64,000 bases of DNA from Sediminibacterium sp. (GTDB lineage Bacteria > Bacteroidota > Bacteroidia > Chitinophagales > Chitinophagaceae), in contig JAFWCB010000005.1 in the NCBI GenBank assembly GCA_017537025.1, positions 124,001 to 188,000 of the forward strand. Reading direction: 5' to 3'. This document shows positions 1 to 8,687 of the stretch, in pieces (positions within the stretch are counted from its first letter, which is position 1; the number at the start of each line of letters is the position of its first letter). Under the pieces are notes generated by a model, which saw only the letters and a program-made list of their open reading frames with translations, did no database searches and was not told where the DNA came from. Position numbers and translations under genes: made by a program.

Positions 1-1014
1 AATAGCTTGTACACCGTATTCGATAGTAACTACTCCATTAGCTACAGGCCAAGGTAAGCGACCTCGGTTTTTTTCAAAATTAATCGACATCTCCCTACCC
101 TCTGGTGTAGTTTCTAAGGGTGAGTAACTTCTATCTTTATCTTTTGTAGTAGTGGTAACTCCGGTAATTGGCTCATCCGCATTATTTTTTGGCTTTGGAT
201 TGTTAGCTGTAGCATCGGCTTTGGCTTGTGCTTTTCGTTGATCATCTAATTGTTTTTTTCTCGCTTCATCTTTCCTACGGGCATCTTCCATTTCCCTTCT
301 AATGACTGCATTAAAAGCTGTATTTACTTTTTGCCTCTGCTTCTCCCGTTCTTTCATTTGTGCAGCCAATTCTTTTTCTCTTCCCTTGAGCTGTGCTACT
401 ACTACGTCTTGTTCTTTTTTATCTTCCTGTAAAACTTTCAGTTGTTTATTTTGAATTTCGAGGGTACCTAGCCTTTCCTTTTTGTTGGCACTTAATATCC
501 CAATTTTTTCAGTTAGTAATTGCTCTGATTTAGCAATTGTGCTTGCCTGTGTTTCTCGGTTTTGTCGATAGCTTCTTAAATAAGCCATGCGCTTAATGGC
601 ATCGTTGAAATTGGTTGCTGAAAATAAAAAGTTTAGATATTCATAGCTACCTCTATTTTTATAAGCAAATACGATACTTTTAGCGTATTTAACCCTTAAG
701 GTATCTAATTCCTTTTTTAATCTATAAATATCTCTTTCATTCAGATAGATGGTTTCGTCTAATTGCCTCACTTCCCTATTAATACCATTTACCAGATCTT
801 CTCGGGCATTGATTTTTCGTTTAATTAGTGCTAATTGTTTGAGTGATGCTTTTTTATTGTTTTGAGTTTCTGCGTAAGATTGACGAAGATCTTCTATCTC
901 CTTCTCCAGTTCCTGCCTTTTCTTTTGTAACTCCTCTCTCGTTTGCGTAAAAGCTATCAATGCACTACAACTGAGTACAATTGCCATTGAAAAGATTTTT
1001 CCCAAATAAGTCAT
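1..1014 (-). CDS. EnvC-like murein hydrolase activator / M23 peptidase (C-terminus off the window)
   Basis: Reading the minus strand from an ATG at 1012-1014 gives an open frame of 338 codons running off the left edge. A short hydrophobic signal-like N-terminus is followed by a long charged coiled coil (about residues 22-250, rich in E/K/Q/R), a low-complexity A/K/N/P linker, and then the start of a LytM/M23 fold recognisable by 'NRGRLPWPVANGVV'. This is the layout of EnvC/NlpD-type proteins, which act in the periplasm to activate or carry out peptidoglycan cleavage at division. The catalytic domain is outside the window, so it cannot be told whether the metal ligands are intact. It follows the DUF4292 lipoprotein on the same strand, an order common in Bacteroidota. 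Confidence 0.85.
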   Translation of the reverse strand, partial: MTYLGKIFSMAIVLSCSALIAFTQTREELQKKRQELEKEIEDLRQSYAETQNNKKASLKQLALIKRKINAREDLVNGINREVRQLDETIYLNERDIYRLKKELDTLRVKYAKSIVFAYKNRGSYEYLNFLFSATNFNDAIKRMAYLRSYRQNRETQASTIAKSEQLLTEKIGILSANKKERLGTLEIQNKQLKVLQEDKKEQDVVVAQLKGREKELAAQMKEREKQRQKVNTAFNAVIRREMEDARRKDEARKKQLDDQRKAQAKADATANNPKPKNNADEPITGVTTTTKDKDRSYSPLETTPEGREMSINFEKNRGRLPWPVANGVVTIEYGVQAI

Positions 1015-1059
1015 GTGCTGAATATTAGCCTTTAAAGAACGTAAAAATTAGTTATTAAA

Positions 1060-1896
1060 TTACTTACGTTTTACATTTTTAGGGATTTCGAAGGTATATT
1101 TTAACGGTTCATTGATAGTATACTCTTTAAAATCGAGCTCAAGATCTAGTTTTGATTTTTCTGAAACCACCACTCTCCGGTAGGTTGAAAATTGATAAGA
1201 TCCTAAGGGAGCATAGCTACTATACGTAATATCGCAGGTTCTGTTTCTTTGAAAATCAACATCATCTAACTTGCTGTGAATAATGGTCTTGTCGTCTTGA
1301 GCCAGTGTAATTAAATGCTTGAAGGTATCTCCCAACATGAGAACCAATAAACCCGCATCATTATCTTTATAGGATACAATATTGCTATCAATAAAAACCG
1401 GGTTGCCAATAATCAAATCTTGAAGTGTGGTAAAATCGAAGGGTATTTGCGTCACTTCTTGTAGAAAACTAATACTTCTGTTTTGAACATATCTTTCTCC
1501 AATTTTTTTATAAAGAAAAACACTGTCTCTTTTAACTTTTACCTGCATGCCTTCTTGCTTGATGCCTAAGAAAGAACCTAGTATTCTGATGTACATAAGG
1601 CTATCTTTCAACACGCTAATATTAACTGTATAGGTATCGCTATTATCTGCACTTTCATATCCCACTTTTATTTTAGCATTGAAGGTTTTAAAATCGATTT
1701 TGCTTTTTACCACTTTCCGCATAATATCTTTTACAATAGCGGCTGAGTCTACTTTTGGGGCATCTACGATCATTACTGTTTGTACGGTATCTTTTTTAGT
1801 AAATGCTTCCTGAATAGTTGCTACTTTTTTTACTGTTTTACAGGAGAATGCGATAAGAACAATGCTTAGTACGAATATAAATTGTTTTGTTTTCAA
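1060..1896 (-). CDS. DUF4292 family lipoprotein
   Basis: A 278-residue protein with a lipoprotein signal peptide: hydrophobic stretch then a lipobox ending at Cys19 ('LIAFSC'). It is therefore expected to be lipid-anchored facing the periplasm. The body is beta-rich and matches the Bacteroidota DUF4292 family in length and in its neighbourhood between dut and an EnvC-like peptidase. The fold recalls LolB/LolA-like lipoprotein carriers, but that is inference and no function has been shown to my knowledge. The TPR-protein gene often found between dut and DUF4292 in relatives is missing; a short CGGAAGTCC repeat array lies there instead. Confidence 0.8.
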   Translation of the reverse strand: MKTKQFIFVLSIVLIAFSCKTVKKVATIQEAFTKKDTVQTVMIVDAPKVDSAAIVKDIMRKVVKSKIDFKTFNAKIKVGYESADNSDTYTVNISVLKDSLMYIRILGSFLGIKQEGMQVKVKRDSVFLYKKIGERYVQNRSISFLQEVTQIPFDFTTLQDLIIGNPVFIDSNIVSYKDNDAGLLVLMLGDTFKHLITLAQDDKTIIHSKLDDVDFQRNRTCDITYSSYAPLGSYQFSTYRRVVVSEKSKLDLELDFKEYTINEPLKYTFEIPKNVKRK

Positions 1897-1910
1897 TGTT
1901 TATTATTTAG

Positions 1911-1940
1911 TCGGAAAGTCCGGAAGACCGGAAGTCCGTT
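1911..1940. repeat. 8-mer word array (CGGAAGTCC type)
   Basis: Three to four degenerate copies of a word close to AGTCCGGA lie in the 52-bp gap between dut and the DUF4292 gene. The same word recurs inside the coding region at 50565-50596 and in the larger inverted array at 52730-52880. Confidence 0.75.
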
Positions 1941-1948
1941 TTTAAGAA

Positions 1949-2383
1949 TTAATGATTACCGGTACTACCAAACCCCCCAACACCTCTTATTGTTTCTTCT
2001 AATGATTCTACTTCCTCCCATTCAATCTGTTCCACTTTCTGTATTACCATTTGAGCGATTCTATCTCCATTATTTATTACCTGTATTTCTGCAGATAAAT
2101 TAATTAATAATACTTTCAATTCTCCGCGATAATCTGCATCAACTGTACCCGGACTATTTAAACAAGTGATACCTTGTTTAAGTGCTAATCCACTGCGGGG
2201 GCGAACTTGCGCTTCATAACCAATAGGTAAGGCAATGAATATACCGGTAGGTATCAACCGCCGTTCCATGGGTGCTAAATGAATGGGTTCTATAATATCA
2301 GCTCTTATATCCAAACCCGATGAACCGGAGGTAGCATAATGGGGAGAAGGGTGCGATGATTTATTAACGATCTTTACTTTCAT
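1949..2383 (-). CDS. dut: dUTP diphosphatase (dUTPase)
   Basis: Hydrolyses dUTP to dUMP and pyrophosphate, limiting uracil in DNA and feeding thymidylate synthesis. With the start at 2383 the protein has 144 residues and shows the trimeric dUTPase motifs in order: SGLDIRA (about 22-28), PRSGLA (62-67), [10 protein letters not shown] (79-88), GDRIAQMVI (106-114) and the C-terminal glycine-rich arm [10 protein letters not shown] (133-142). An upstream in-frame ATG at 2410 would add nine residues, but family members begin at the MKVKIVNK equivalent. A TACCTTTG box at 2396-2403 also sits between the two ATGs, which would leave the longer start upstream of its own promoter. Confidence 0.97.
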   Translation of the reverse strand: MKVKIVNKSSHPSPHYATSGSSGLDIRADIIEPIHLAPMERRLIPTGIFIALPIGYEAQVRPRSGLALKQGITCLNSPGTVDADYRGELKVLLINLSAEIQVINNGDRIAQMVIQKVEQIEWEEVESLEETIRGVGGFGSTGNH

Positions 2384-2395
2384 ATGGGTGCCCGG

Positions 2396-2403
2396 CAAAG
2401 GTA
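2396..2403 (-). promoter_or_regulatory. Possible -7 box of dut (TAnnTTTG)
   Basis: The minus strand reads TACCTTTG, matching the Bacteroidota -7 consensus TAnnTTTG, 12 nt upstream of the chosen dut start. No -33 TTG lies at the usual 19-21 nt spacing (the nearest TTTG is about 27 nt away), so this is a weak call. Confidence 0.3.
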
Positions 2404-2456
2404 ATACCATAAGGCTTACTTTTGGCGAACCAAACCTAAGGATTTAATAAAGAATT

Positions 2457-3119
2457 ATGTTTACCCATTTTATCAGCAAGTTTGCGAATAATAGAAATAA
2501 AAACTCCTTTTCGCATGCACAGCGGGCTAAACGATTCTCATTCTTTTTAGAAAAAATAGAAAAAATTCCCAAGCCCCTCACCATACTAGATATAGGAGGA
2601 ACAGTAGCTTTTTGGGAAGCCATGAATTTTAACCAACCGGGTATTAAGATTACTTTACTGAACTTAGAGAAGGAGGAAGTAAATAATCCGCAATTCCAAT
2701 CTATAACTGGAAATGCAACAGATTTGTCTGAGATAGAAGATCAACAATTTGATATTGTTTTTTCTAATTCCGTTATTGAGCATCTATTTACTTGGGAAAA
2801 TCAACAAAAAATGGCTAAAGAGGTATTGAGAGTAGGTAAGTATCATTTTATTCAAACGCCTAATTATTGGTTTCCAATAGAACCACATTGGGTTTTCCCT
2901 TTTTTTCAATTTCTTCCTAAGTCAATAAGAATCCTGCTAACTCAGCGATTCACACTTGGGCATATACCCCGTGTACCAACATATCAAAAAGCAAAAGAGC
3001 AGGTAGATGAAATACAACTTCTCTCTTTATCAGCCTATAAAACACTTTTTCCTCATTCTCATATATATATTGAAAAGTTTGCAGGATTATCTAAATCCTT
3101 CACAGCCTATAATATGTAA
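2457..3119 (+). CDS. Class I SAM-dependent methyltransferase (type 11-like)
   Basis: A 220-residue protein with a SAM-binding motif I variant ILDIGGTVAFW (residues 43-53) and the motif IV region FDIVFSNSVIEHL (98-110) typical of Methyltransf_11 proteins, followed by FIQTPNYWFPIEPH (131-144). The substrate cannot be read from sequence. It sits directly upstream of, and on the same strand as, a phosphoglycosyltransferase and a Wzi-like barrel, so modification of a surface glycan is likely but inferred. It is divergent from dut, with a gap of about 70 bp. Confidence 0.82.
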   Translation: MFTHFISKFANNRNKNSFSHAQRAKRFSFFLEKIEKIPKPLTILDIGGTVAFWEAMNFNQPGIKITLLNLEKEEVNNPQFQSITGNATDLSEIEDQQFDIVFSNSVIEHLFTWENQQKMAKEVLRVGKYHFIQTPNYWFPIEPHWVFPFFQFLPKSIRILLTQRFTLGHIPRVPTYQKAKEQVDEIQLLSLSAYKTLFPHSHIYIEKFAGLSKSFTAYNM

Positions 3120-3204
3120 TAAAAACATATTATATTAAATTATCATTCAACTAAATAAATCTAAGGGTATTTGAGTACCTTTACCATCCTACTGTTAGGT
3201 TAGT

Positions 3205-4599
3205 ATGACAAAGAATGCACGCTATTTTAATGTTACAAGATACTTGGCGGATGCCTTTGCCATTGTTTTAGCCTATATCGTAACGCTTCTTATCAGTTTT
3301 TCATCTTTCGTTACTGCATTCAATATTTCTTTTTTAGCCTTTTCTATTGTTTTCTGGTACTTGCTGTCTCAAATTTCTAAGTTATACTCAGATAGGCGAT
3401 CCAATAAATTTTCTGAAGAAATTGTTTTTATTGTTTATAATACTTTACTGCTTTCGATTACCCTTAGCTCCTCTCTTTATTTTTTAGATGTTAAGAAAGT
3501 TTACACCATTCCATTTTTCTTTAGCTATTTAGGATATATCGTTTTATTTGTTTCGCTTATTAAATATATACTCCGAAAAAGTATTCATGCCGCACTACAT
3601 CAGGGTAAACTATATGATAAAATTTTATTAGTAGGCTCAACGCCTGCGGCCGTAAATTTTTACGAAACCATCAATAAGTTTTATTATTATGGTTACGAAT
3701 GTATTGGACTGATAGATGAAAAGCCTGCTAAGTTAAATGGGTGCAAATATTATGGTAAAATAGATGCGCTCAATACCATTTTAAAAACAGAGCCTGTAGA
3801 CGAAGTAGTTATAGCACTCCCTCATAATGAATACCATAATATTCAGCGTTGTATGGAAGTCTGCGATTTTCATCGAACAAAAGTGCGCATCCTACCCGAT
3901 TTACAGCAGTATGCTTCTGCATCCATTGCGGTTGAAAATATTGGTTTATTACCCACTATCAGTGTTATTGAATTACCCTTAGATAAGTGGCAGAATAAAT
4001 TACTAAAACGTTCATTTGATATTGTATTCTCATTATTAGTATTTTTTACCGTTGGGCTAGTTCTATTTCCACTCATTTCATTGCTTATTAAACTCACTTC
4101 CAAAGGAACTATCTTTTTTAAGCAAGAAAGATGGGGATTGAATAACGAAAAAATTACTTGTTATAAATTTCGTACCATGGTGTATAATAGTAAAGATGTA
4201 GATGACAACGGAATTTATCAGCAGGCACAAAGAAATGATCCGCGCATCACTTTTATTGGTAAGTTTTTACGTCAAACTAATTTAGATGAATTACCTCAGT
4301 TCCTAAACGTTTTATTAGGTAATATGAGTGTGGTTGGTCCACGCCCACACCCAACCCCTTTAAATATTCAATCTATGCATTCCGTGGAAAATTATATGCT
4401 TCGACATATTGTATTACCCGGTATAAGTGGTTGGGCACAAGTTAATGGATGTAGGGGTGAAACACGTACTCCGGAAGATATGCAGCGTCGTGTGAATTTT
4501 GATCTATATTATATTCATCGATGGACATTTTGGCTCGATTGCCAAATTATCTTACAGACCATTATCAATATTTTAAGAGGAGATCAGAATGCGTACTGA
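3205..4599 (+). CDS. Exopolysaccharide polyprenyl glycosylphosphotransferase (WcaJ/EpsE type)
   Basis: Starts repeat-unit assembly by transferring a sugar-1-phosphate, in characterised homologues usually glucose-1-P, to undecaprenyl phosphate in the inner membrane. The 464 residues show an N-terminal four-helix membrane region (about 10-125), a Rossmann-like CoA-binding fold (137-260) and the catalytic bacterial sugar transferase domain (268-464). That last domain has its membrane hairpin at 270-296, KFRTM at 321-325, DPRITFIGKFLRQTNLDELP at 345-364, and NMSVVGPRP at 373-381. Locus A on the opposite strand has Wzx and Wzy but no initiating transferase, so this is its probable first enzyme. 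Confidence 0.92.
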   Translation: MTKNARYFNVTRYLADAFAIVLAYIVTLLISFSSFVTAFNISFLAFSIVFWYLLSQISKLYSDRRSNKFSEEIVFIVYNTLLLSITLSSSLYFLDVKKVYTIPFFFSYLGYIVLFVSLIKYILRKSIHAALHQGKLYDKILLVGSTPAAVNFYETINKFYYYGYECIGLIDEKPAKLNGCKYYGKIDALNTILKTEPVDEVVIALPHNEYHNIQRCMEVCDFHRTKVRILPDLQQYASASIAVENIGLLPTISVIELPLDKWQNKLLKRSFDIVFSLLVFFTVGLVLFPLISLLIKLTSKGTIFFKQERWGLNNEKITCYKFRTMVYNSKDVDDNGIYQQAQRNDPRITFIGKFLRQTNLDELPQFLNVLLGNMSVVGPRPHPTPLNIQSMHSVENYMLRHIVLPGISGWAQVNGCRGETRTPEDMQRRVNFDLYYIHRWTFWLDCQIILQTIINILRGDQNAY

Positions 4600-4605
4600 G
4601 GAGGG

Positions 4606-4664
4606 GGATAGGGTATAGGGGATAGGGAATAGGTTATAGGTAATAGAAATAACCCCGAAGGGGT
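4606..4664. repeat. 7-mer word array (ATAGG type) plus small hairpin
   Basis: About six degenerate heptamers close to NNATAGG run from 4606 to 4645 between the phosphoglycosyltransferase and the Wzi-like gene. They are followed by a compact ACCCC-GAA-GGGGT hairpin at 4652-4664. The same word reappears at 59680-59762. Confidence 0.7.
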
Positions 4665-4694
4665 GAAATTATGATAGGGGTGAAATAAAAATAA

Positions 4695-6317
4695 ATGAAA
4701 AGAAGTTTAATTACGTTCGTTTTGTGTGTTTTAATTACAAGTGTGCATGCACAAACAGTTTGGGAAAATTATAGAAGTGAAGTGTATCCGTACTTGTATC
4801 GTATGGCACAAAAGGGGTTGGTGGAATTTAGTGACCTTATACAGCCTGTTAGCAGAGAAGATATTAGTACTCGCTTATTGCAATTAGATTCAGTGCGCAA
4901 TCAATTAACGGATATAGAGCGCAAAGAATTAGATTTTTATTTGAAAGAATATCGCCCTATAGCAGGAACAGATGCTGCTCGTTTAAAAGGAATACAAAGA
5001 GATGCTAATAAACGCTTACGCGGGTTGTTTTACCATGGTAAAGATTTTCAATTGTATGCCGATCCATTTGGAAGTATTATGCGTGTTAGTGGAGGAGGAA
5101 AAAATTTTACGCAAATGAGTCAGGGTTTTCAGTTTTGGGGCAAAGCGGGGAAATTTGGCTTTCAATTTTATTACCGAGATTACACAGAAACCGGTTCAGG
5201 TATAGATAGTTTTAGAAAGGAGAGCCCTGAAACCGGTATGATTCTTCAATATAATACGAGTCCGAAAAGTCAAAATTATGCCAACATAAGAACAAATATT
5301 AGTTATACCTGGAAGAATGGGCAAATTAGTATTGGTCAAGATCAAATACGCTGGGGATATGGTGAAAACGGGAGAATTGTTTTATCAGATAAAGCACCAA
5401 GCTATCCTTATATCCGTTTCGACTATCAACCTTTGAAATGGCTTCGTTTTAACTATACCCATGCGTGGCTCAATTCGAATATTATTGATAGTGGTCGTTC
5501 TTACGGTACAGGATCCGGAGTTAGCACATCTACCCGTATTTTATTTGTTCCTAAATATATGGCCACCCATAGTTTAATATTCACTCCCAAGAAAGGATTG
5601 GATATTGCCATCGGAGAATCTATTGTGTATTCGGATCAATTAGATTTTGGCTTTTTAATACCGATAAACTTTTTTAAGATCTATGATAATAATAGAAGCA
5701 ATTATGATATTCGGGCAGGATCAAATGGACAGTTCTTTACGCAAGTCAGCTCCCGCAATCATATCAAAAACACTCATTTATATGCCTCTCTTTTTATAGA
5801 TGAAATAAGGGTATCTACTATATTCAACCCGGCGAAAAGCAGGAATCAATTAGGTTACACACTTGGTGGATCTGTAACGGATCTTTTATTACCTTATTTA
5901 ACATTGGGAACAGAATATACTCGTGTGAATCCATTTGTATATAGTAATATCATACCTGCACAATTTTATACGCAATACGATCTATCCTTAGGCGACTGGA
6001 TGGGTAATAATTTTGATAGGGTTTTGTTATTTGCCAAGTATAGCCCTATTCCTCGGTTGCGTTTATATGCTCGGTATCAGCATATCCGAAAGGGAGGCGC
6101 GGGAACTTTGATACAACAGTATACAGCTGAGCCACAGCCTCGTTTTTTGTTTGATTTCCAGAAAAAAAGAACCGACCTGTTTTTTCAGGCCGGTTATGAG
6201 TTTATGAATAATTTTTATTTAACAGGTAGCTATCAATGGCTTTCTCAAACTTTAGCGAATGGCACTGGTAGCAATGGCAGCACGCTTCAAATTGGGATTA
6301 GTTATGGGTTGAGGTGA
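4695..6317 (+). CDS. Wzi-like outer-membrane capsule assembly protein
   Basis: A 540-residue protein with a signal peptide (residues 1-19, ending VHA|Q), a helical N-terminal domain (about 20-90), then many alternating aromatic/polar strands and a terminal aromatic-rich strand (SYGLR), as in outer-membrane beta-barrels. The N-terminal pattern and length fit the Bacteroidota group annotated as capsule assembly Wzi family. In E. coli, Wzi is a surface lectin that anchors capsule. It lacks the WWGPG motif of the two Wzi-like proteins at 22.3-25.9 kb, so it is a distant relative at best. Its 3' end overlaps the convergent gene at 6298 by 20 bp. Confidence 0.62.
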   Translation: MKRSLITFVLCVLITSVHAQTVWENYRSEVYPYLYRMAQKGLVEFSDLIQPVSREDISTRLLQLDSVRNQLTDIERKELDFYLKEYRPIAGTDAARLKGIQRDANKRLRGLFYHGKDFQLYADPFGSIMRVSGGGKNFTQMSQGFQFWGKAGKFGFQFYYRDYTETGSGIDSFRKESPETGMILQYNTSPKSQNYANIRTNISYTWKNGQISIGQDQIRWGYGENGRIVLSDKAPSYPYIRFDYQPLKWLRFNYTHAWLNSNIIDSGRSYGTGSGVSTSTRILFVPKYMATHSLIFTPKKGLDIAIGESIVYSDQLDFGFLIPINFFKIYDNNRSNYDIRAGSNGQFFTQVSSRNHIKNTHLYASLFIDEIRVSTIFNPAKSRNQLGYTLGGSVTDLLLPYLTLGTEYTRVNPFVYSNIIPAQFYTQYDLSLGDWMGNNFDRVLLFAKYSPIPRLRLYARYQHIRKGGAGTLIQQYTAEPQPRFLFDFQKKRTDLFFQAGYEFMNNFYLTGSYQWLSQTLANGTGSNGSTLQIGISYGLR

Positions 6318-7125
6318 TTTTGCTCCAAGCAGCCATGATTTCTTTGATACGGTACTTGTAGTATGTTATACGAAGTGTACTAACTTCATATATGGTTTTT
6401 AATTGTGCCGGTGTAAAAAATATATGATTAGCTCTAATGGCTTTCAATACGGCTTTTCTTACCCGCTCCCCTTCTTGCCTAGCTGTTAGACCATTCGAAA
6501 AGATTTTTCTACCATCGGTTACCGGCTTAGTATGTTTAATTTGTACGGTATGGATAACCGCAGTTTTTGTTGCACCTAATAGCTTTTGCACATATGGCAC
6601 TGCATACCTATCTACTCCGTAAGAAGAAATAGATAGTGATAGAAATGCTGCTAATTCATCAAAGATATTTTTTCGATAGAATGGCATCATTATTTCTACC
6701 CAATCAACATACACTATATCTGCCCCGGGTTTATGTACATTAAATGCATGGCTATAATAAGATGTAGCATCAATCGAAGCTTGAAATACATCTAAATCAT
6801 GGTAAATAGCTTTCTCCAGCAAGGTATTGATATCTGAAACAAAAAGAGCCAAATCATCATCCACAAAAGCTACGTAGGTGATATCTTGTCTATTCTTAAG
6901 AAAATGATACGCTTCTAACATCAAGGCACCTTTAAATTCTGTTTTGATACTTACTAACTGATCATAGTGTAGTATATGCTCTTTTGCTGGTATCGCTTCA
7001 TTACCTGAATAATTAAAAATTACTATTTCGAAATGAGGTTTACTATCAAATGATATTTGTTTAAATGGTATGGAATTACCATCCCAAGCGAACACTATAA
7101 TCGTTTTATTAGTTCTCGACGGCAC
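6298..7125 (-). CDS. DUF707-like putative glycosyltransferase
   Basis: A 275-residue soluble protein resembling the DUF707 family, which is thought to have a GT-A-like fold. Supporting features are a DDD metal-site-like motif in FVDDDLALF (87-95), FQASI and SYYSH (114-125), VEIMMPFY (143-150), SSYGVDRY (167-174), and a terminal IKHTKPV (196-202). The start is GTG at 7123-7125, overlapping the upstream GT-C gene by 17 bp; no in-frame ATG keeps the N-terminal strand. It is the last gene of the locus A run and may add or modify a sugar on that polysaccharide, but donor and acceptor are unknown. Confidence 0.6.
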   Translation of the reverse strand: MPSRTNKTIIVFAWDGNSIPFKQISFDSKPHFEIVIFNYSGNEAIPAKEHILHYDQLVSIKTEFKGALMLEAYHFLKNRQDITYVAFVDDDLALFVSDINTLLEKAIYHDLDVFQASIDATSYYSHAFNVHKPGADIVYVDWVEIMMPFYRKNIFDELAAFLSLSISSYGVDRYAVPYVQKLLGATKTAVIHTVQIKHTKPVTDGRKIFSNGLTARQEGERVRKAVLKAIRANHIFFTPAQLKTIYEVSTLRITYYKYRIKEIMAAWSKITSTHN

Positions 7126-8674
7126 CTGCTAACTTATTTACTTCCCAAGATTTTAATTTATTATAATCCGGTTGTACATTATAGAGTTTATAGACTTCTG
7201 TTTGAAAACGTGGATAATCTTTAAAAAAATGTTGTTTCAGCTTATATTCATCATCCTCATTATAAAAGAAGTGTTGTACCGAATCGCATTTCATTTTGCT
7301 GATAGCATCACGCATGGCATTGTAATGCTCCTGCTCAATACTTCTGCCTCTATAGGTAAGAATAAAGGTGAAATTTTTACGAGAGAAATCAGGTAATCGC
7401 TTCAGTCTTTCTAGGTCTATATGAATATTAGTGGTATCAAAGTATAGCGAATTATAAAAACTAATTACTTTTTTTCCAGAACTCATTAAATAATAATCAA
7501 AACTAGGGTGATGTGTAAAGTATACTTCAGTTACTCCGTTCTGCTCTAGTAAAAAGAGTTTTTCCATAGTTGGAAGAACAGGTATATTCCAAGCATTTTT
7601 TGTTGTGCGTTGATGTGTTACTATATTATATATACCTGCTACATTGCCAGAAATAAGTAAGATAAAGGCAACAAGCACAATTTTATTTTTCAATAAAAAA
7701 GCATTTGCAAAAAGTTTATTTCTAGCCGGTTCTAAAAGTACCAAATTCCGAACCTTACCAGCTATACCAGTAACTAGAAAAATAAAAGAAAGGGAGATAA
7801 ACACGATCCAATTAGTAGCATTTTTGGTAGACCGATAATAATAAATAAGTACGCCATAAAACAAAACAGATCCCACAATTGAACAAACACCCCAAAGAGA
7901 TAAAGGGAAAACTCCTTGATTACTAGCTATAGAAGCTACAAAAGAAATAAGAGATGTTTTAAGATCAAAAACCTGTTGGTTTGCCTTCTCAGCTAAATTT
8001 ACTTTACTATGAACCGTGATAAAAATATAGAATTGATACGCATATAATATCATAGTTACTAAAGCCCAAGGCCAAATTCTTCGCCATTTTAGTTTCAGCT
8101 CATTTGTATCGTGTATCCAATAATATATGAAATAAGGTAGCGCTAGAAAAAGACCTGCATATCCTAAATATGATATAATTATAATTAAAAAAAAGTATTT
8201 ACCCCAGTAATACCATTTAGAAGGAGATGGCAAAATACTTAATAGTATTATTAAAGGTACGGTGTATGCATACCACCTTAATCCGGTAACCCATAATAAA
8301 ATTGTTGGATTAAACCCTATTAACAATAAACCGATTAATTTCTGTTTAGTATTATCTTGATTTTTTATATAAAAGAAAAGAGAAATCAAAAAGAATAAAC
8401 TGGAAAAAACACGTGTAAAAGGCCAGCTACCAAGTAAATTATAAATTAAGTAATTAAGTACATACGATAAAGGAGGATGTAAATCATAACTTTGCATATA
8501 CTTAACGAGATCAACAAGATTCAACTCGCGTACATAGCGAATATTATAAAACTCATCGTCGTAGCCCTCTGTTTGCAAAGAAACCATCACAAAAATGGCG
8601 GCAATACCCGCAAAGAGCAGCCATTTTAGCCATTCTAATTTTTCCGCCTTATTGTATAGGTCTGAAGATTTCAT
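7109..8674 (-). CDS. GT-C membrane glycosyltransferase (PMT_2 / GT39-like)
   Basis: A 521-residue polytopic membrane protein with about ten hydrophobic segments in its first 370 residues and a soluble C-terminal domain. The first periplasmic loop carries acidic residues GYDDEF (37-42), and DLHPPLSY (64-71) follows, the usual early signature of dolichyl-phosphate-mannose-type (PMT_2) GT-C enzymes. Such enzymes use polyprenyl-phosphate sugars on the outer face of the inner membrane. The two genes upstream look able to make a polyprenyl-phosphoryl pentose, so this is the natural candidate to use it; that link is inferred from context only. Confidence 0.75.
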   Translation of the reverse strand: MKSSDLYNKAEKLEWLKWLLFAGIAAIFVMVSLQTEGYDDEFYNIRYVRELNLVDLVKYMQSYDLHPPLSYVLNYLIYNLLGSWPFTRVFSSLFFLISLFFYIKNQDNTKQKLIGLLLIGFNPTILLWVTGLRWYAYTVPLIILLSILPSPSKWYYWGKYFFLIIIISYLGYAGLFLALPYFIYYWIHDTNELKLKWRRIWPWALVTMILYAYQFYIFITVHSKVNLAEKANQQVFDLKTSLISFVASIASNQGVFPLSLWGVCSIVGSVLFYGVLIYYYRSTKNATNWIVFISLSFIFLVTGIAGKVRNLVLLEPARNKLFANAFLLKNKIVLVAFILLISGNVAGIYNIVTHQRTTKNAWNIPVLPTMEKLFLLEQNGVTEVYFTHHPSFDYYLMSSGKKVISFYNSLYFDTTNIHIDLERLKRLPDFSRKNFTFILTYRGRSIEQEHYNAMRDAISKMKCDSVQHFFYNEDDEYKLKQHFFKDYPRFQTEVYKLYNVQPDYNKLKSWEVNKLAGAVEN

Positions 8675-8687
8675 GAACTTTTTCAGT

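Noticed and set aside
2383..2410. dut start at the upstream ATG (2410)
   Set aside because: It adds nine residues not found in the family and lies upstream of the only promoter-like box.
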